Shown: positions 5,423-9,016 of the stretch, one piece after another
Layout: each line of letters opens with the position of its first letter
How positions within the stretch are numbered: the stretch's first letter is position 1
From: Oscillospiraceae bacterium
GTDB lineage: Bacteria; Bacillota_A; Clostridia; Oscillospirales; Oscillospiraceae
Direction of reading: 5' to 3'
NCBI GenBank assembly: GCA_015068055.1
Contig: SVLG01000068.1
Span: 1-9,016 of the forward strand
DNA: 9,016 bases
Translations under genes and position numbers: made by a program
The notes under the pieces: model-generated
The model's database searches: none
What the model was told of the DNA's origin: nothing
The model's input: only the letters and a program-made list of their open reading frames with translations

Positions 5423-6394
5423 ATGAGAGATAAGCGAATGGATGTGTTAAAGGGCTTTGGCATCCTGTTGGTAGTTCTGGGCCATATGAAGCCTCCCTTT
5501 GAGGGCTGGATCTATGCCTTTCATATGCCCTTGTTCTTTTTCATCTCCGGTTATCTGCGTTACGGCGGGGTGAAACGTTCCTGGGGCCGCGTCATTTCCC
5601 GCCGTGCCAAAAGCACGCTGATCCCTTATCTGGCCTTCTGGCTGCTGAGTCTCGCAAAAGACACGGTGAAGCTTGTCCTGCTGGGCGGGACTTACAAGGC
5701 CGCACTTCCCCAAATGCTGCTGGGTCTGCTGCTGGGCGGCGGACCCATGGATAGAACGTCTCAGAACTTTCCCATCTGGTATCTGCACAGCTTCTTTTTC
5801 ATATCCCTCCTTTTCGAAGCCCTGCTGCGCACGCTGAAGCCCCGGGGGCTCTGGCTCAGCGGCCTGCTGCTGGCCCTCATCACCCTTCCCTTCCAGCGCT
5901 TGCTGCCGGGGCGACCCGCTTTCCACATCAACGTCTTCCCCCCGGCACTGGTCTTTATGCTGCTGGGTTACGGCTTCCGCAGCGTGACTTTGTCCGGCCG
6001 CCTTCCGGAGCGGCTGACGCAGGGGCTTTTGCCGGGCGCCGCGCTGATCCTGCTGGGCAGTCTTGTCTCCCGGCCCTACGGCACGGACATTTCCAACATC
6101 TGCCGGCTGACTTACTTTCCCGGCGCCCTCCTCAGCATTCTCGGCTTCTACGCCGTCAGCTGTGCAGCAGTCAATTGGCGGCTGCCGGCCTATCTGGGAG
6201 AATGCTCCCTGTACATTCTCGGCATGCACATGCTCTTTAAGGACCCCTCTCAGGCGGTGATCCGTCTCCTGACGGGCTTTCTCCCCTTCGACGCCCCCCT
6301 GCTGCGCACCTTCCTGGCGGCGGGTCTGATCCTCTGTATCTGCTGTCTTTTGAAGGAGTTCTGGGGCCTTGTCAAAACAAAACTCCAAAAATGA
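5423..6394 (+). CDS. Membrane acyltransferase, family 3 (Acyl_transf_3, OafA/WecH type)
   Basis: A 323-residue integral membrane protein whose family transfers acyl groups, usually acetyl, to sugars or cell-wall polymers. The N-terminus shows the family signature: a charged start (RDKRMDVLKGFGILLVVLGH) with the likely catalytic His21, then FHMPLFFFISGY at 33-44. About nine to ten hydrophobic segments follow and the end is short and basic, so it is an acyltransferase domain alone without an SGNH partner domain. The length is usual for the small members. GGGGAGG (5411-5417) lies 5 bases before the ATG. The gene sits just before the rhamnose operon but has its own control region. O-acylation of a surface polysaccharide that includes rhamnose is a reasonable guess; the acceptor cannot be read from the sequence. 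Confidence 0.88.
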   Translation: MRDKRMDVLKGFGILLVVLGHMKPPFEGWIYAFHMPLFFFISGYLRYGGVKRSWGRVISRRAKSTLIPYLAFWLLSLAKDTVKLVLLGGTYKAALPQMLLGLLLGGGPMDRTSQNFPIWYLHSFFFISLLFEALLRTLKPRGLWLSGLLLALITLPFQRLLPGRPAFHINVFPPALVFMLLGYGFRSVTLSGRLPERLTQGLLPGAALILLGSLVSRPYGTDISNICRLTYFPGALLSILGFYAVSCAAVNWRLPAYLGECSLYILGMHMLFKDPSQAVIRLLTGFLPFDAPLLRTFLAAGLILCICCLLKEFWGLVKTKLQK

Positions 6395-6400
6395 AAACCA

Positions 6401-6433
6401 CCCCGGGCCATGGTTTCACACCCTGTCCCGGGG
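6401..6433 (+). terminator. Possible weak terminator or hairpin after the acyltransferase gene
   Basis: CCCCGGG (6401-6407) pairs with CCCGGGG (6427-6433) across a 19-base loop. No T-run follows (ATTGTAATAAT), so it is not a standard intrinsic terminator. A competing fold pairs AAACCA just upstream with TGGTTT in the loop. It may attenuate transcription from the acyltransferase gene into the rml operon, or only stabilise the transcript end. Confidence 0.35.
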
Positions 6434-6434
6434 A

Positions 6435-6463
6435 TTGTAATAATGCAGACATAATGGTAATAT
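6435..6463 (+). promoter_or_regulatory. Promoter of the rml (dTDP-rhamnose) operon
   Basis: TTGTAA (6435-6440) and TAATAT (6458-6463) are spaced by 17 bases, with TGG (6455-6457) forming an extended -10. The start would be near 6470, giving a leader of about 34 bases before the rfbA ATG. The ribosome binding site AAAGGAG (6491-6497) lies in that leader. Confidence 0.65.
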
Positions 6464-6503
6464 ACTTTTATCAAGCAGGCATCGGCGGCGAAAGGAGTCT
6501 CTT

Positions 6504-7382
6504 ATGAAAGGTATTGTTCTGGCGGGCGGCAGCGGGACACGTCTCTATCCGCTGACCATGGTGACAAGCAAGCAGCTCCTGCCCGTGTACAATAAGCCCA
6601 TGGTATACTACCCCCTATCCACACTGATGCTGGCAGGCATCCGGGACATTCTCCTGATCTCCACGCCCCATGATCTGCCGAACTTCCGACAGCTGCTGGG
6701 GGATGGCAGTCCCTTCGGCATCCACCTGAGCTATGCTGAGCAGCCCTCTCCCGACGGACTGGCCCAGGCCTTCCTCATCGGCGAGGATTTCATTGGCGGC
6801 GACTGCTGCGCCATGGTGCTGGGGGACAACATCTTCTACGGCGCAGGGCTCACACAGCATCTCCGCTCTGCCGCGGCGCGCAGCAACGGAGCCACCATCT
6901 TCGGCTATTACGTGGAAGACCCCCGGCGCTTCGGCGTGGTGGGCTTCGACGAAAACGGCCGGGCCGATTCCATTGAGGAAAAGCCGCAAAATCCCCGGAG
7001 CAACTATGCCGTTACCGGTCTTTACTTTTACGACAGCAGCGTCTGTGAGCGCGCCCGTTCTCTCAAGCCCTCGGCCCGGGGCGAACTGGAGATCACCGAT
7101 CTCAACCGCAGCTATCTGCAGGAGGGCAGTCTGAAGGTGGTGACCCTGGGTCGGGGCTATGCCTGGATGGACGCCGGCACCGTGGACTCCCTCAACGATG
7201 CCGCCGAATTTGTGCGTGTCACCGAGTCCCGGCAGGGCATCCTCATCGCCGCGCCGGAGGAGATCGCCTATCAGAATGGCTGGATCGGCAAGGAACAGCT
7301 TCTTGCCGCCGCGGAGCGCTACGGCAACGCTTCCTATGCCGAACACCTGCGCCGGGCGGCCGAGGGCAAATATCTTTACTGA
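6504..7382 (+). CDS. rfbA: Glucose-1-phosphate thymidylyltransferase
   Basis: RmlA/RfbA joins dTTP and glucose-1-phosphate to give dTDP-glucose and pyrophosphate, the first step of dTDP-L-rhamnose synthesis in the cytoplasm. The 292-residue protein has the full family length. It carries the nucleotide-binding loop [11 protein letters not shown] at 8-18, [12 protein letters not shown] at 22-33, the metal-binding GDN at 107-109 (Asp108), IEEKP at 157-161 and the second metal Asp223 in WMDAGT. The usual WLDTGTHESL version of that last motif reads [10 protein letters not shown] here, a mild variation that keeps Asp. AAAGGAG stands 6 bases before the ATG. It is the first gene of the rml operon, 9 bases before rfbC. 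Confidence 0.97.
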   Translation: MKGIVLAGGSGTRLYPLTMVTSKQLLPVYNKPMVYYPLSTLMLAGIRDILLISTPHDLPNFRQLLGDGSPFGIHLSYAEQPSPDGLAQAFLIGEDFIGGDCCAMVLGDNIFYGAGLTQHLRSAAARSNGATIFGYYVEDPRRFGVVGFDENGRADSIEEKPQNPRSNYAVTGLYFYDSSVCERARSLKPSARGELEITDLNRSYLQEGSLKVVTLGRGYAWMDAGTVDSLNDAAEFVRVTESRQGILIAAPEEIAYQNGWIGKEQLLAAAERYGNASYAEHLRRAAEGKYLY

Positions 7383-7391
7383 GGTACAATC

Positions 7392-7937
7392 ATGGAGTTT
7401 ATTCCCACCAAACTGGATGGCGTCTATATCGTGGAACCGCGTGTCTTTGGCGATACGCGGGGCTTCTTCATGGAAAGCTGGTCCAGACGGGACTTTGAAG
7501 CCGCCGGGTTCTTCTATGACTTCGTGCAGGACAACCACTCCCTCTCCACCGTGAAGGGCACCCTCCGGGGCATCCACTTCCAGCGGGGAGAGTTCGCCCA
7601 GGCCAAGCTGGTACGCTGCGTGCGGGGTGCCGTGCTGGATGTGGTGGTGGATCTCCGCCCGGAGAGCGCCACCTTCGGTCAGTGGACCGCTACGGAGCTT
7701 TCGGCGGACAACCATCGGCAGCTGCTGATTCCCCGCGGCTTCGGCCACGGCTTCGTGACCCTCACCGATGAGGTGGAGTTTCTTTATAAGGCAGATAACT
7801 TCTATGCCCCCGACCACGAGGGCGGCATTCGCTGGAACGACCCCGATCTGGGCATCGACTGGGGCATCGCGTCCCCGGTCCTCTCCCCCAGAGACGAGGC
7901 CCTTCCCCTGTGGAAGGAGGTAAGAAACAGCCTATGA
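7392..7937 (+). CDS. rfbC: dTDP-4-dehydrorhamnose 3,5-epimerase
   Basis: RmlC/RfbC is a cupin enzyme that inverts C3 and C5 of dTDP-4-keto-6-deoxyglucose, the third step of the pathway. The 181-residue protein has the normal length. It shows LRGIHFQ with catalytic His62, AQAKLVRCVRGAVLDVVVDLR at about 70-89, LLIPRGFGHGF at 111-121 and FLYKADNFYAP with Tyr132 in the usual catalytic position. The GAGG of the ribosome binding site overlaps the rfbA stop (TGAGG at 7380-7384). Its stop overlaps the start of rfbB in ATGA (7934-7937), implying translational coupling. Confidence 0.97.
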   Translation: MEFIPTKLDGVYIVEPRVFGDTRGFFMESWSRRDFEAAGFFYDFVQDNHSLSTVKGTLRGIHFQRGEFAQAKLVRCVRGAVLDVVVDLRPESATFGQWTATELSADNHRQLLIPRGFGHGFVTLTDEVEFLYKADNFYAPDHEGGIRWNDPDLGIDWGIASPVLSPRDEALPLWKEVRNSL

Positions 7938-8938
7938 AAATGCTTGTCACCGGCGGCGCGGGCTTTATCGGCAGCAACTTCCTCTACTACATGCGTGAGC
8001 ACCGCCCGGACACGGAGCTGATCTGTCTGGACAAGCTCACTTATGCCGGGAACCTTGCCACACTGCGGCCCCTGCTGAAAGAGGGCCTTCGCTTCCATCG
8101 GACGGACATTGCCGACCGGGAAGCCGTCTTTGCCGTCTTTGAGGCGGAAAAGCCCGATGTGGTGGTGAACTTCGCCGCCGAAAGCCACGTGGACCGCTCC
8201 ATTGAGTCCCCCTCCGTCTTTCTGGAAACCAACGTCATGGGCACGCAGGTGCTGCTGGATGCCTGCCGTCACTTCGGCGTGCAGCGCTTCCATCAGGTCT
8301 CCACGGACGAGGTCTACGGCGACCTGCCTCTGGACCGGCCCGACCTCCTTTTTACGGAGGAGACCCCCCTCCACACCTCCAGCCCCTACTCTGCCTCCAA
8401 GGCGGCGGCAGACCTCCTCACGCTGGCTTATCACCGGACCTACGGCCTGCCCGTGAGCATCAGCCGCTGCTCCAACAACTACGGCCCTTACCAGTTCCCG
8501 GAAAAGCTCATCCCTCTCATGATCGCAAACGCCCTGAACGATAAGCCCCTGCCGGTCTACGGCGAAGGGCTCAACGTCCGGGACTGGCTCTATGTCACCG
8601 ACCACTGCGCCGCCATTGCCCTCATTCTCGAAAAGGGCCGCGCGGGCACGGTTTACAACATCGGCGGGCGCAACGAACGGCGCAACATCGACATCGTCCG
8701 CCGCATCCTTGCCGAACTTGGCAAAGACGAGTCCCTCATCACCTATGTCACCGACCGCAAGGGTCACGACCTGCGCTATGCCATCGACCCCACGTTCATC
8801 CATGAGGAGCTGGGCTGGCTGCCGGAGACAGACTTTGAAAGCGGCCTTGCAAAGACCGTCCGCTGGTACCTTGAAAACCGCGGTTGGTGGGAGAATATCC
8901 TCAGCGGCGCGTACCGGCAGCAGGAGCGCGGCCTATGA
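7934..8938 (+). CDS. rfbB: dTDP-glucose 4,6-dehydratase
   Basis: RmlB/RfbB is an NAD-dependent short-chain dehydrogenase/reductase that turns dTDP-glucose into dTDP-4-keto-6-deoxyglucose, the second pathway step. The 334-residue protein shows the Rossmann motif TGGAGFIGSN at 6-15, STDEVYGD at 123-130 with the Thr-Asp-Glu catalytic set (124-126), and YSASK with Tyr152 and Lys156. An in-frame GTG at 7910 would add eight residues, but they are encoded by the ribosome binding site itself (AAGGAGG, 7914-7920). The ATG at 7934 gives the normal family N-terminus MKMLVTGGAG and overlaps the rfbC stop by four bases. It is likewise joined to rfbD by an ATGA overlap (8935-8938). Confidence 0.97.
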   Translation: MKMLVTGGAGFIGSNFLYYMREHRPDTELICLDKLTYAGNLATLRPLLKEGLRFHRTDIADREAVFAVFEAEKPDVVVNFAAESHVDRSIESPSVFLETNVMGTQVLLDACRHFGVQRFHQVSTDEVYGDLPLDRPDLLFTEETPLHTSSPYSASKAAADLLTLAYHRTYGLPVSISRCSNNYGPYQFPEKLIPLMIANALNDKPLPVYGEGLNVRDWLYVTDHCAAIALILEKGRAGTVYNIGGRNERRNIDIVRRILAELGKDESLITYVTDRKGHDLRYAIDPTFIHEELGWLPETDFESGLAKTVRWYLENRGWWENILSGAYRQQERGL

Positions 8939-9016
8939 AAGTCTTTGTAACGGGTGCCTCCGGTCAGTTGGGCCGGGAGGTCTGCCGGGTGCTGGAAGCA
9001 CGAGGCATAGAACACC
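8935..9016 (+). CDS. rfbD: dTDP-4-dehydrorhamnose reductase, N-terminal fragment (continues past the window)
   Basis: Only the first 27 residues are present. They begin MKVFVTGASGQLGREV, the GxxGxxG NAD(P)H-binding motif (Gly7, Gly10, Gly13) with the Gln-Leu pair typical of RmlD/RfbD. This enzyme reduces the 4-keto group in the last step to dTDP-L-rhamnose. AGGAG (8922-8926) lies 8 bases before the ATG, which overlaps the rfbB stop. Operon position completes the A-C-B-D set and makes the call firm despite the short fragment. Confidence 0.9.
   Translation, partial: MKVFVTGASGQLGREVCRVLEARGIEH

Noticed and set aside
5447..6388. Long minus-strand open frame (313 codons) opposite the acyltransferase
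   Set aside because: Its product is Gln/Gly/Ala-rich with no recognisable fold, and it mirrors a clear membrane-protein gene; an antisense shadow of GC-rich codon use.
7910..7912. GTG at 7910 as the start of rfbB
   Set aside because: Its first codons are the ribosome binding site for the ATG at 7934, which gives the standard N-terminus and an ATGA overlap with rfbC.
6615..8803. Long minus-strand open frames of 400 and 333 codons opposite rfbA, rfbC and rfbB
   Set aside because: They lie antisense to highly conserved rml genes, overlap one another and show no domain; products of codon bias.

Overview
The window looks like a chromosomal segment from a GC-rich member of the Clostridia, most likely the Oscillospiraceae/Ruminococcaceae. 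This is inferred from an unmistakable Spo0A effector domain (found only in endospore-forming lineages and their relatives), strong AGGAGG-type ribosome binding sites, GC-rich coding regions with AT-rich intergenic regions, and DacF-type and Rml genes. There are nine protein genes, seven on + and two on -. The first (dacF-like) and last (rfbD/rmlD) run off the window. I found no RNA genes, insertion sequences, CRISPR arrays or attachment sites.

Layout. 1-1340: 3' part of a D-Ala-D-Ala carboxypeptidase with an unusual C-terminal membrane anchor and charged tail, closed by a terminator. 1393-2547: an APC-superfamily amino-acid permease-like gene, closed by a strong UUCG-loop terminator. 2548-2801: a 254-base AT-rich regulatory gap with three TTTGTCG repeats spaced exactly 10 bp apart (tandem 0A-box-like sites) and a candidate promoter. 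2802-3593: spo0A, a single-gene unit ending at a bidirectional terminator. 3641-5250 on -: a two-gene unit of a DUF4230-like anchored protein and a multi-pass membrane protein of unknown function. 5251-5422: a divergent promoter region. 5423-6394: a family-3 membrane acyltransferase. 6504-9016: rfbA-rfbC-rfbB-rfbD, a tightly packed operon for dTDP-L-rhamnose synthesis.

How the genes fit together. Much of the window concerns the cell envelope: peptidoglycan trimming (dacF-like), O-acylation of a surface molecule (acyltransferase) and supply of activated rhamnose for a surface polysaccharide (rml). Spo0A sits among these as the master developmental regulator.

The most striking observation is in the Spo0A receiver domain. 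The position of the phosphorylated aspartate (Asp56 in Bacillus subtilis) is Glu57 (codon GAG, 2970-2972), and the second acidic-pocket residue is Pro12. The DNA-binding domain is intact, and tandem 0A-like boxes remain upstream of the gene. This points to a Spo0A that no longer uses the usual phosphorelay and may be constitutively active, or controlled some other way. The two minus-strand membrane genes next to it are the least explained part of the window.
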